From Candidatus Poribacteria bacterium (lineage in GTDB: Bacteria > Poribacteria > WGA-4E > WGA-3G): a stretch of 6,966 nt of DNA. The position numbers and the translations under genes were made by a program. The notes under the pieces were generated by a model. The model ran no database searches and was not told where the DNA came from. It was given only the letters and a program-made list of their open reading frames with translations. Shown here one piece after another: positions 1 through 5,195 of the stretch; within the stretch, counting starts at the first letter, position 1; the number at the start of each line of letters is the position of its first letter. The stretch is from the NCBI GenBank assembly GCA_028818995.1, contig JAPPMR010000844.1, forward strand, positions 1-6,966, written 5' to 3'.

Positions 1-627
1 GCCTATTACGCGATGATTCAACTGATTGACGAGCAGTTTGGCAGGATCCTTGAAACGCTTGATGAAACAGGGCAGCGCGAAAACACTGTTATTATTTTTA
101 CCAGTGACCATGGGGAAACGCTTGGTGACCACGGGCTAATCCAGAAGGGCTGTAGATTTTACGAAGGCTTGGTCAGGGTGCCACTGATCTTTTCGTGGCG
201 AAGACAGTTTGCGAGTGGCCTCAAGAGCGACGCACTCGTTGAACTCGTCGATAAAGCACCGACACTCTTGGAATTAGCGGGTTTAGCGGTGCCTGAAGGG
301 ATGCACGGCAAATCACTTCTGCCCATCCTCCGAGGTGAGGCGGATGCGAATCATCATCGTGATTTCGTCCGGTGTGAGTATTATGACGCTGTTGATCTAC
401 CAGACCATTCTTTCGCAACGATGTACCGAAATAAACGTTACAAATTGGTAGTTTATCACGGACATGAGGAGGGTGAACTCTACGACTTAATCGATGATCC
501 GGACGAGTTTGACAATCTCTGGCATGTTCCCGCGAAACAGGACATCAAGTTGGAGTTGCTGAAACAGAATTTTGATGCATCTATGTTCGCCATGGACAGA
601 GGACCCCGGCGAGTGGGGCCGATGTAA
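1..627 (+). CDS. Sulfatase, C-terminal part (5' truncated by window edge)
   Basis: The reading frame is open from the first base and ends at TAA 625-627, leaving 208 residues of what is normally a protein of about 450-550 residues. The segment FTSDHGETLGDHG (about residues 34-46 of the visible part) is the alkaline-phosphatase/sulfatase metal-site signature, with Asp and His ligands. It is followed by the usual 'RVPLIFSW' strand and a 'DKAPTLLELAG' helix. The tail 'ELYDLIDDPDEFDNLW' is the typical sulfatase C-terminal subdomain motif. Family members hydrolyse sulfate esters of polysaccharides or small molecules using a formylglycine made from a CxPxR motif; that motif and any signal peptide lie upstream and cannot be checked. 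Substrate is not predictable. The gene looks less AT-rich than the defence genes to the right. The ATG at 13 is internal to the domain and is not a start. Confidence 0.93.
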   Translation, partial: AYYAMIQLIDEQFGRILETLDETGQRENTVIIFTSDHGETLGDHGLIQKGCRFYEGLVRVPLIFSWRRQFASGLKSDALVELVDKAPTLLELAGLAVPEGMHGKSLLPILRGEADANHHRDFVRCEYYDAVDLPDHSFATMYRNKRYKLVVYHGHEEGELYDLIDDPDEFDNLWHVPAKQDIKLELLKQNFDASMFAMDRGPRRVGPM

Positions 628-773
628 AACCTTTATGACTTACGCATTTTCTCTTAAAGTCCCTGATAAGGGGATTTAGGGGTTAAATACAACGAAATTA
701 CTGCTTTTTACGTAAAAATATTCCATATCTACTTAATTTACGTAAGTTCTAACTTTTTAAGGTAACAAGTTAG
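628..773. other. Intergenic stretch with paired TTACGTAA palindromes
   Basis: No open frame of note lies here. A small imperfect inverted repeat, TCCC-TGATAA-GGGGA, begins at 659 just after the sulfatase stop. It is followed by a short G-rich run and might act as a weak terminator or be a dispersed repeat, but there is no clear T-tract directly after it. A perfect 14-bp palindrome, TTTTTACGTAAAAA, lies at 705-718. Its core TTACGTAA (708-715) recurs at 738-745, with centres 30 bp apart (about three helical turns). This spacing would suit a pair of operator half-sites, but no regulator is visible nearby, and the AT-rich context makes chance occurrence possible. Confidence 0.4.
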
Positions 774-817
774 TATACTGCCATCGGTTTTTTAGACCAC
801 ACCCTAAAGGAAGATTG

Positions 818-826
818 TGCTACAAT
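818..826 (+). promoter_or_regulatory. Extended -10 promoter element inside IS3 derivative copy 1
   Basis: TGC-TACAAT is a good extended -10 (TGn plus a hexamer close to TATAAT) at the position equivalent to TGG-TATAAT of the full IS. No good -35 is seen. It points right towards the DUF262 gene, whose start lies about 450 bp downstream, with another element (991-1231) in between. Activity is inferred, not shown. Confidence 0.45.
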
Positions 827-851
827 ACAATCTCACAGAAAGGAGTCTCCG

Positions 852-917
852 AAACGCTCGCATTCGACGTTAGGGTATTTGACACCTGTCGAATTTCAAC
901 GAAAAAACTTGTCTTAA
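852..917 (+). pseudogene. Remnant of transposase orfB 3' end in copy 1
   Basis: The frame reads KRSHSTLGYLTPVEF followed by QRKNLS and stop TAA 915-917. It matches the last 21 residues of the IS orfB (KRPHSALGYLTPVEF...). No start codon or upstream part remains, because the internal deletion fused this tail to the IS leader. It is retained probably because it lies within the DNA end needed for mobilisation, not because it codes for anything. Confidence 0.75.
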
Positions 918-945
918 CTTTGCTAATTTTGTGACCTGAATAAGC

Positions 946-973
946 GATGGCACTTCAAAAGGGTGGCACTTCA
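946..973 (+). repeat. Duplicated IS3 right-end tip
   Basis: GATGGCACTTCA (946-957) is followed after four bases by GGTGGCACTTCA (962-973). Both match the terminal 12 bases of the IS right end, and the second is identical to the tip of copy 2 at 3451-3462. The second tip probably marks an earlier or nested insertion, or a tandem duplication of the end. Confidence 0.6.
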
Positions 974-990
974 TATATTGGTATGTCACC

Positions 991-1231
991 TATTCAATAC
1001 TAAACTTTGGACAATTTTCAGTTCCATAGATGCGGCACATCCTCTCAGAATACATAGCACTCCACTGGAGTGCGGGAGGTAGATAAACATTTTTCTATAG
1101 ACATAGCACTCCGCTGGAGTGTGGTATTTTTCTCAAAGTTCCATGCATGTGTGAAACTCTTGAAAAAATACAAAGCCCTTGAAAACTTAAGTCACACGCG
1201 ACACGAATTGTCCAAACTTTAGTATTCAATA
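991..1231. mobile_element. 241-bp element with 26-bp terminal inverted repeats (second MITE-like family)
   Basis: Bases 991-1016 (beginning TATTCAATACTAAACTTTGG) and the reverse complement of 1206-1231 (beginning TATTGAATACTAAAGTTTGG) match at 24 of 26 positions; the two mismatches are C/G changes. The interior has no substantial open frame and carries two tandem hairpins (1052-1124). Both ends finish in TA, so insertion at a TA dinucleotide, as in IS630/Tc1-mariner elements, is a reasonable guess; with that reading TA is the target duplication. It is unrelated in sequence to the IS3 derivatives. No full-length partner encoding a transposase is present in this window, so the family cannot be assigned. 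An alternative is a large cruciform or long-range regulatory hairpin in the leader of the DUF262 gene. Confidence 0.65.
1052..1124. repeat. Two tandem 24-bp hairpin repeats
   Basis: The 24-bp units at 1052-1075 and 1101-1124 are 49 bp apart and differ at two positions. Each starts ACATAGCACTCC and contains a self-complementary stem: GCACTCC-ACT-GGAGTGC at 1057-1073, and CACTCC-GCT-GGAGTG at 1107-1121. A T5 run follows the second stem after five bases, so weak terminator activity is possible. The unit looks like a dispersed hairpin repeat of the genome, here sitting inside the 241-bp inverted-repeat element. Confidence 0.7.
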
Positions 1232-1274
1232 ACTCAAATCAAATTAACTTAGAAAAGTAAAAGAGGTGTATAGA

Positions 1275-3236
1275 ATGAATGTAGATCAAATAACCTTTTC
1301 CGCTATGTTTAAACCTTCTGTGCAATTTAGGATACCTTTATTCCAACGGCATTATGTATGGGATCGTACAAAACAGTGGGAACCTTTATGGCTTGATATT
1401 TCACAGCAGATGAAGGTAGGAAGCACAAGTCATTTCACGGGGACTATTGTTATCCAACAACAGCCAGCATCACCCGGTGTTCAGATATTTGATATTATTG
1501 ATGGACAACAACGACTGACAACTTTCCAAATCATGCTTTGCGCAATCAGAGATATATGTATGCAAAACGGACATACGGAGATTGCCAATGAGGTTTGTAA
1601 ATACATAATAAATAATGGGGAGGCTGAACTTAAGCCAGAGGAGCGTTATAAAATCATACCGACAAAACGGAATAAAGTCTCTTTTTTTGCGCTCATTGAT
1701 GGAGACACACGCAATAGCACCGGGAAGGTATATGCTGCATATAGTTATTTTCGTGATAAGATACAGGACCACGTTGACATAGACCCGAAAAAAATCAAAA
1801 ATTTGTACGAGGTTCTTATAAATAACTTTGGCTTTGTTCAAATCCGCATTAGTGAAGCAGATAAACCGGAAAAGATATTTGAATCGCTGAATGCAAGAGG
1901 CAAAGAGCTTTTAGAGTTTGATAAACTCCGCAATAATCTATTTCTGCGAGCTCGCATAGATAGAGATGCCTTATATGAAAAATATTGGGAGCCTTTTGAG
2001 GATGATTATTGGGACCCGGACATTAAAAAGATAGGCACTTCCTATGAGCAATTCTTTCATCATTTCTTGATAGCAAATCTCGGAACAGAAGATGTTAAGC
2101 CTGAATTTACGACCTATGAACGCGAATATATGGAGAAACTGAAACAGGAAGATAAAACAGTAGAAGATGAGTTTCTTCTCTTAAAAGACTATTCCGATGT
2201 TTATCGTAAAATGACGGACTGTGATGGGAACACCGTCATCGGTAAACGCATGGAATTCTACAAAATATTTGACTTGACCACCTTGCATCCTTTCTTGTTG
2301 TTTGTCATCTGTGATGCCAAACTCGGAGACACTGAACTTGAACGCGTCTTTGATATTTTAGAATCTTACACGCTCCGGCGTCTGTTATGCTGCAACGGGA
2401 AAGGCGGACTCAAAAATTATAACAAATTCTTTGCCAGAGTTATAAAACATTTTCAAGGCGAGTTTAGTTTAGACGGGTTTATACAATACCTCGGTGCCGA
2501 AACTTCTGATACAACGCATTACCCAACAGATCATCAGATCAGAGACGCTTTATACACACGTTTTGAACCTAACTCCCTTAACTTCCCCGACAGAGAGACG
2601 CTCATTTTCCCACACAATCAGTATATGAAAGCAGCTTTGTCGGGGCTTTGGGCGCAAACAGCAGGTCAGATACAAAAAAGACTTCTTCGCTATATTTTAT
2701 ATCGGATAGAAATGGAAAAACAGAGAAATAACAAATATCGCGAAGAAATCGTTTTTGAAGAAAAGTTGGGTTTAGAACATGTCATGCCAGAAAAGTGGAA
2801 AGCAAAATGGGATTTACCGATTGACCCACAAGCTGTCTCGCTCGATCCAGACGCACACAAGGTCATTGTAAATACAAATGTGCAAAGTGAACGCAAACTT
2901 TACCACGAATTGTTTTCAAGTCCAAGTACGGATACCTCACAAGACGGGTTAGTCGATATGACTTATGTAAACGCTTATAATTTAGGAATCGCCAGAGATG
3001 CATTCCTTGAAAGCATTGGAAATCTTACACTTGTCAACAAAGCCCTAAATTCAAGACTCGGGAACCGCCCCTTTGACGTGAAGAAAGAGGCTCTAAAGGA
3101 TTCCAATCTAATACTCAATACGGAAATCCGAGAACATGAACAGTGGGACATCAATGAAATTGACGCACGCAGCCAAAAACTCATTGAGGAAATACAAAAA
3201 ATATGGAAACCTTTGGACTGGTACAGAAATGGATAA
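1275..3236 (+). CDS. DUF262-DUF1524 protein, GmrSD/SspE-like defence nuclease
   Basis: This is a 653-residue protein starting at ATG 1275, preceded by AAGAGG (1261-1266) at 8-nt spacing. An in-frame GTG at 1266 overlaps that ribosome site and is less likely. The N-terminal DUF262 domain shows IPLFQRHYVW (residues 20-29), then QWEPLWLDI, then IIDGQQRLTT; the DGQQR motif (76-80) is the nucleotide-hydrolysis signature of GmrS-like ParB/sulfiredoxin folds. The C-terminal DUF1524 HNH-type nuclease shows LEHVMPE with His502, then IGNLTLVNKALNSRLGNRPF (from residue 581) and a conserved Lys downstream. Fused DUF262-DUF1524 proteins include GmrSD, which restricts glucosylated-hydroxymethylcytosine DNA, and SspE, which responds to phosphorothioate DNA; which modification this one senses, if any, cannot be read. 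No Ssp/Dnd genes are present. The gene lies alone between two IS3 derivatives, with a methyltransferase-nuclease pair downstream on the same strand. It looks more AT-rich than the sulfatase, consistent with transfer. Confidence 0.88.
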   Translation: MNVDQITFSAMFKPSVQFRIPLFQRHYVWDRTKQWEPLWLDISQQMKVGSTSHFTGTIVIQQQPASPGVQIFDIIDGQQRLTTFQIMLCAIRDICMQNGHTEIANEVCKYIINNGEAELKPEERYKIIPTKRNKVSFFALIDGDTRNSTGKVYAAYSYFRDKIQDHVDIDPKKIKNLYEVLINNFGFVQIRISEADKPEKIFESLNARGKELLEFDKLRNNLFLRARIDRDALYEKYWEPFEDDYWDPDIKKIGTSYEQFFHHFLIANLGTEDVKPEFTTYEREYMEKLKQEDKTVEDEFLLLKDYSDVYRKMTDCDGNTVIGKRMEFYKIFDLTTLHPFLLFVICDAKLGDTELERVFDILESYTLRRLLCCNGKGGLKNYNKFFARVIKHFQGEFSLDGFIQYLGAETSDTTHYPTDHQIRDALYTRFEPNSLNFPDRETLIFPHNQYMKAALSGLWAQTAGQIQKRLLRYILYRIEMEKQRNNKYREEIVFEEKLGLEHVMPEKWKAKWDLPIDPQAVSLDPDAHKVIVNTNVQSERKLYHELFSSPSTDTSQDGLVDMTYVNAYNLGIARDAFLESIGNLTLVNKALNSRLGNRPFDVKKEALKDSNLILNTEIREHEQWDINEIDARSQKLIEEIQKIWKPLDWYRNG

Positions 3237-3322
3237 AGTCTGTCTGAATCTGATAAGAATAAATAAGTATTGCGAAATTGTACTGCCACCGGAAATTTAG
3301 ACCACTCTCTAAACCAAGATTG

Positions 3323-3331
3323 TGATACAAT
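3323..3331 (+). promoter_or_regulatory. Extended -10 promoter element inside IS3 derivative copy 2
   Basis: TGA-TACAAT is an extended -10 at the same position as TGG-TATAAT of the full IS. No convincing -35 lies 16-18 bp upstream. A transcript starting near 3338 would run through the element's right end into the methyltransferase gene at 3488, giving a leader of about 150 nt. No better promoter for the methyltransferase is visible, since the element takes up almost the whole gap. Function is inferred. Confidence 0.5.
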
Positions 3332-3357
3332 AACAATCTTATTGAAAGGATTCTTTG

Positions 3358-3423
3358 AAACGCCCACATTCGGCGTTAGAGTATCTAACCCCTGTCGAAT
3401 TTGAGCAAAAAAACTTGTCTTAA
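3358..3423 (+). pseudogene. Remnant of transposase orfB 3' end in copy 2
   Basis: The frame reads KRPHSALEYLTPVEF followed by EQKNLS and a stop, which is the final 21 residues of the IS orfB with one change (G to E). It lacks a start codon and the catalytic domain and is simply the retained right end of the parent IS. Confidence 0.78.
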
Positions 3424-3487
3424 CTTTGCTAAATTTTGGTCTGAATAAACGGTGGCACTTCAGATTAAATTAAGATAAAACGGAATT

Positions 3488-4294
3488 ATGCTTACACAAA
3501 ACACTATTCATTGTGGCGACACGTTTACGCTATTGAATGAAGTCCAAGATACCTCGGTAGATCTAATTGTATGTGATGGTCCGTATGGTGTAACAGATGA
3601 ACCATGGGACCAAATACCATCAATTCAGGAATTTAACCTTGAACTCATTGAAAATTTTGCCCCGAAGTTGAAGGAAGGTGGCACACTCTATCTGTTCGGT
3701 AAACCCGATTGTATTGATTTTATAGATTATCGAAAGTTCTTGAATCTCCGTTCAAAGATCGTCTGGTATCAACCGAGTCGGCTCGCACAAGGACGAATCA
3801 ATTATACTAATAACTACGATATCATCTGTTATTTTATCAAGGGCAAAAAACCGCGATGCTATAACTTGGATGCTATCAGAGTCGCGCAACTTGTTGAGTT
3901 AGAGCACCGACTTCGTTGTGAAAGCGTGCCATCTGTAACGAACGGCAAATTTGGAAAAACGAAGTTTAATGCAAAGGGTAAGAACCCTGGTAATGTTTGG
4001 GGAGACATAAAGCAGTTAACCTATAAATCCAAGGAGTTAGTTTGTAGGGAAGCCCTCAATACGATCCAGAAACCTGAGAAACTCATTGAGCGGCTTGTAT
4101 TAGCGAGTTCATTACCGGGCGATTTGGTTTTGGATCCCTTTGCGGGAGTTGGCACCTGCCCTGTGGTGTGTAAGCGACATCAGCGAAATTTCATTGCTTT
4201 TGAAATCAATCAAGATTTCGTTAAGGCAAGCGAAGAAAGGTTACTTAAACTTAACGACGGTCAACAGATTCTGGAGTTTAATTTTGGCGAATAA
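3488..4294 (+). CDS. Beta-class site-specific DNA methyltransferase (N6-adenine or N4-cytosine), DGPY variant
   Basis: This 268-residue protein matches the N6/N4 DNA methylase fold (PF01555 type) in the beta-class order: catalytic motif IV first, S-adenosylmethionine motif I last. Motif IV is VCDGPYGV, D30-G-P-Y33, where most relatives have DPPY, NPPY or SPPY; the Gly at the second position is unusual. 'WYQPSRLAQGRINYTNNYDIICYF' covers the region of motifs VI-VIII. Residues about 125-190 are the likely target-recognition region, with NPGNVWGD towards its end. Motif X is TIQKPEKLIERLV and motif I is LDPFAGVGT (D216-T223), followed by AFEIN, the acidic ribose-binding position. It would protect host DNA from the nuclease encoded by the overlapping downstream gene. 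ATG 3488 is chosen because the Asn/His/Gly-Asp start (IHCGDTF) is typical of the family, but no strong ribosome site precedes it. The recognition sequence is unknown. Confidence 0.9.
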   Translation: MLTQNTIHCGDTFTLLNEVQDTSVDLIVCDGPYGVTDEPWDQIPSIQEFNLELIENFAPKLKEGGTLYLFGKPDCIDFIDYRKFLNLRSKIVWYQPSRLAQGRINYTNNYDIICYFIKGKKPRCYNLDAIRVAQLVELEHRLRCESVPSVTNGKFGKTKFNAKGKNPGNVWGDIKQLTYKSKELVCREALNTIQKPEKLIERLVLASSLPGDLVLDPFAGVGTCPVVCKRHQRNFIAFEINQDFVKASEERLLKLNDGQQILEFNFGE

Positions 4295-4772
4295 AATCCA
4301 CCGTGAAATCATTGAACTTGTGTTAAAAGCCTCGGAACTAGCACGAACAATAGGAATTCCTAATCTTTTGCAGCCAGGCCTTGTCAAAGAAATGATTATT
4401 GCTGACATCTTAGGTCATGAATTGATTACCTCAAAGCGAAATGCGGATGCCCATGATCCTGATGACCCGACGATTCTTTATGAATACTTGTCGTGCAAGG
4501 AAGGAGGTTCTGGACAATTTGATAGGATGTTTAAGCGTCCACTAGAAAAACGAGAGGAATCGTTGTATAGAATCTGGAGAAATAATAAAATCTATCTAGC
4601 CATATTCTATTCAACCAATCAAGCGAAGGTGAAAGTAATTTTTGAACTTGAGCCAAAACTTGTTGCTGCTGAGACAGAGCAGCAACTTGATCGTAGTACA
4701 AATGACATTTCACATGTCAGTTTTCGGGAAAAATGGGCAAGAGAAAATGGAAAAATTGTCTATCAAGATTAG
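4284..4772 (+). CDS. Small type II restriction endonuclease-like protein (PvuII-sized)
   Basis: This 162-residue protein starts at TTG 4284, preceded by GGAG (4273-4276) at 7-nt spacing and overlapping the methyltransferase stop by 11 nt, which implies translational coupling. The frame extends further upstream to 4140, but only inside the methyltransferase gene, and the first internal ATG (4392) would remove an N-terminal helix. The layout resembles R.PvuII (157 residues): a helical N-terminus, then RNADAHD (about 52-58), an acidic turn, YEYLSCK (66-72), a YLAIFYS strand, FELEPK (about 120-125) and a C-terminal GKIVYQD. In PvuII the active site is D58, E68 and K70. Here the candidates are D55 or D58 and K72, with Ser70 where the ExK acid would be and Glu67 as a possible substitute. 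Pairing with an adjacent methyltransferase supports the restriction role; the PvuII relationship is recalled by eye and unverified. Confidence 0.72.
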   Translation: MANKIHREIIELVLKASELARTIGIPNLLQPGLVKEMIIADILGHELITSKRNADAHDPDDPTILYEYLSCKEGGSGQFDRMFKRPLEKREESLYRIWRNNKIYLAIFYSTNQAKVKVIFELEPKLVAAETEQQLDRSTNDISHVSFREKWARENGKIVYQD

Positions 4773-4818
4773 AAATGTAAATAACAATAATTTCTCAATG
4801 CCTCTGGAAACCTGTAAT

Positions 4819-4821
4819 ATC
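4819..4821. repeat. 3-bp target duplication ATC, left copy
   Basis: ATC immediately precedes the left IS end (TGTACTGCC) and recurs immediately after the right end at 6071-6073. A 3-bp duplication is usual for IS3-family insertion. Three bases alone could match by chance, but both flank ends that were defined independently by the inverted repeats. Confidence 0.65.
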
Positions 4822-4847
4822 TGTACTGCCACCGGAAATTCGGGCCA
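4822..4847 (+). repeat. IS3 left terminal inverted repeat
   Basis: The tip reads TGTACTGCCACCGGAAATTC and pairs without gaps with the complement of the right end (TGAAGTGCTACCGTTTATTC). The conserved blocks TGC.ACCG and ATTC are shared with both short derivatives and are presumably transposase contacts. Confidence 0.8.
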
Positions 4848-4865
4848 CTCTCTAAGACAAGATTG

Positions 4866-4874
4866 TGGTATAAT
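4866..4874 (+). promoter_or_regulatory. IS3 transposase promoter, extended -10
   Basis: TGG-TATAAT is a perfect extended -10 hexamer. It lies 26 bp upstream of the orfA start codon and is followed by a strong Shine-Dalgarno, AAAGGAG (4888-4894). The bases 17 bp upstream of the hexamer (CACTCT) are a poor -35, which the TGn extension could compensate. Confidence 0.65.
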
Positions 4875-4900
4875 ATCGATCTACTTGAAAGGAGTATCCG

Positions 4901-5195
4901 ATGGCAAAACGAAAACGAAGAAACTTCACCCGCGAGTTTAAAGCCGAAGTTGTTCTTGAAGCACTCAGCGGTGAAAGTTCACAAGCGGAAGTGTGTCGGA
5001 AAACCCCACAACCTCAGCGATGAACAACTCTCAAAGTGGAAGCGACAACTTCTTGAAAATGCGGCATCCCTTTTTGAACCCGCTGATAAACAGTCTGATG
5101 CCTCTGCGGATCGGATTGCCCAGCTTGAGCAACTCGTTGGACGGTTGACCTTGGCACTTGACATCGAAAAAAAAGCCTCAACTTACTTGAGTTGA
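4901..5195 (+). pseudogene. IS3 orfA, helix-turn-helix protein, disrupted by a frameshift
   Basis: ATG 4901 with AAAGGAG at 6-nt spacing opens MAKRKRRNFTREFKAEVVLE, a typical IS3 OrfA N-terminus that binds the IS ends. After QAEVCRK the frame shifts and stops at TGA 5021-5023 (40 residues). The normal sequence resumes in another frame as HNLSDEQLSKWKRQ, continues through a leucine-zipper-like IAQLEQLVGRLTLALDIEKK and ends at TGA 5193-5195. The simplest explanation is a net +1 change, for example four extra bases in the AAAACCCC tract near 4999-5006. Restoring it would give an OrfA of about 97 residues, normal for the family. Either the IS is inactive or this is a sequencing or assembly error in a homopolymer tract. 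Confidence 0.85.
5168..5174 (+). promoter_or_regulatory. A AAA AAA slippery site for -1 frameshift (OrfAB)
   Basis: Eight A residues (5167-5174) followed by G lie near the end of orfA, read in the zero frame as GAA AAA AAA GCC. A -1 slip enters the orfB frame as AGC CTC AAC TTA and continues through LELTPMEQREM without a stop, giving the fused OrfAB transposase typical of IS3. The orfA stop is 19 nt further on. No stimulating downstream stem-loop was verified. Confidence 0.8.

Larger units (their letters stand above)
774..957 (+). mobile_element. 184-bp internally deleted IS3-family derivative (MITE-like), copy 1
   Basis: The left part matches the left end of the full IS at 4822-4901, and from 853 onward it matches the IS right end 5967-6070. 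About 1.06 kb, including all of orfA and most of orfB, is missing. The element starts TATACTGCCATCGG (the IS starts TGTACTGCCACCGG) and ends GATGGCACTTCA. It retains the extended -10 TGCTACAAT and the orfA Shine-Dalgarno GAAAGGAG, then jumps from the position just before the orfA start codon to the last codons of orfB. This is the same junction as in the copy at 3279-3462. There are several substitutions and small compensating indels relative to the IS, so this is an old copy. No clear target duplication is seen (TAG on the left, AAA on the right). It cannot encode a transposase. Confidence 0.85.
3279..3462 (+). mobile_element. 184-bp internally deleted IS3-family derivative (MITE-like), copy 2
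   Basis: It starts TGTACTGCCACCGGAAATT, the same as the left end of the IS at 4822, and ends GGTGGCACTTCA. Bases 3279-3358 align without gaps to IS 4822-4901 and bases 3359-3462 to IS 5967-6070. The right part has about nine differences in 104 by hand count. The deletion junction (GAAACGCCC) is at the same position as in copy 1. Flanks are AAT on the left and GAT on the right, so no exact target duplication remains. The element begins 42 bp after the DUF262 stop and ends 25 bp before the methyltransferase start, so it fills nearly all of the intergenic space. Confidence 0.9.

Noticed and set aside
1052..1124. CRISPR array
   Set aside because: There are only two repeat units, each a short-loop hairpin, inside an inverted-repeat element, and no cas genes are present.
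1470..1841. Minus-strand 123-residue open frame in DUF262
   Set aside because: It is antisense to the conserved DGQQR region, with no recognisable motif.
2975..3369. Minus-strand open frames over the DUF262 3' end and copy 2
   Set aside because: They are shadows of the DUF262 gene, whose HNH motifs are clear on the plus strand; no ribosome site or domain was seen.
4140..4283. Upstream extension of the nuclease frame within the methyltransferase gene
   Set aside because: It overlaps the conserved methyltransferase motif I and C-terminus in another frame and has no ribosome site; a TTG start at 4284 with GGAG explains the gene better.
4642..4941. Open frame spanning the nuclease 3' end and the IS left end
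   Set aside because: It crosses the IS boundary and overlaps the real nuclease frame; it shows low-complexity sequence and no family motif.
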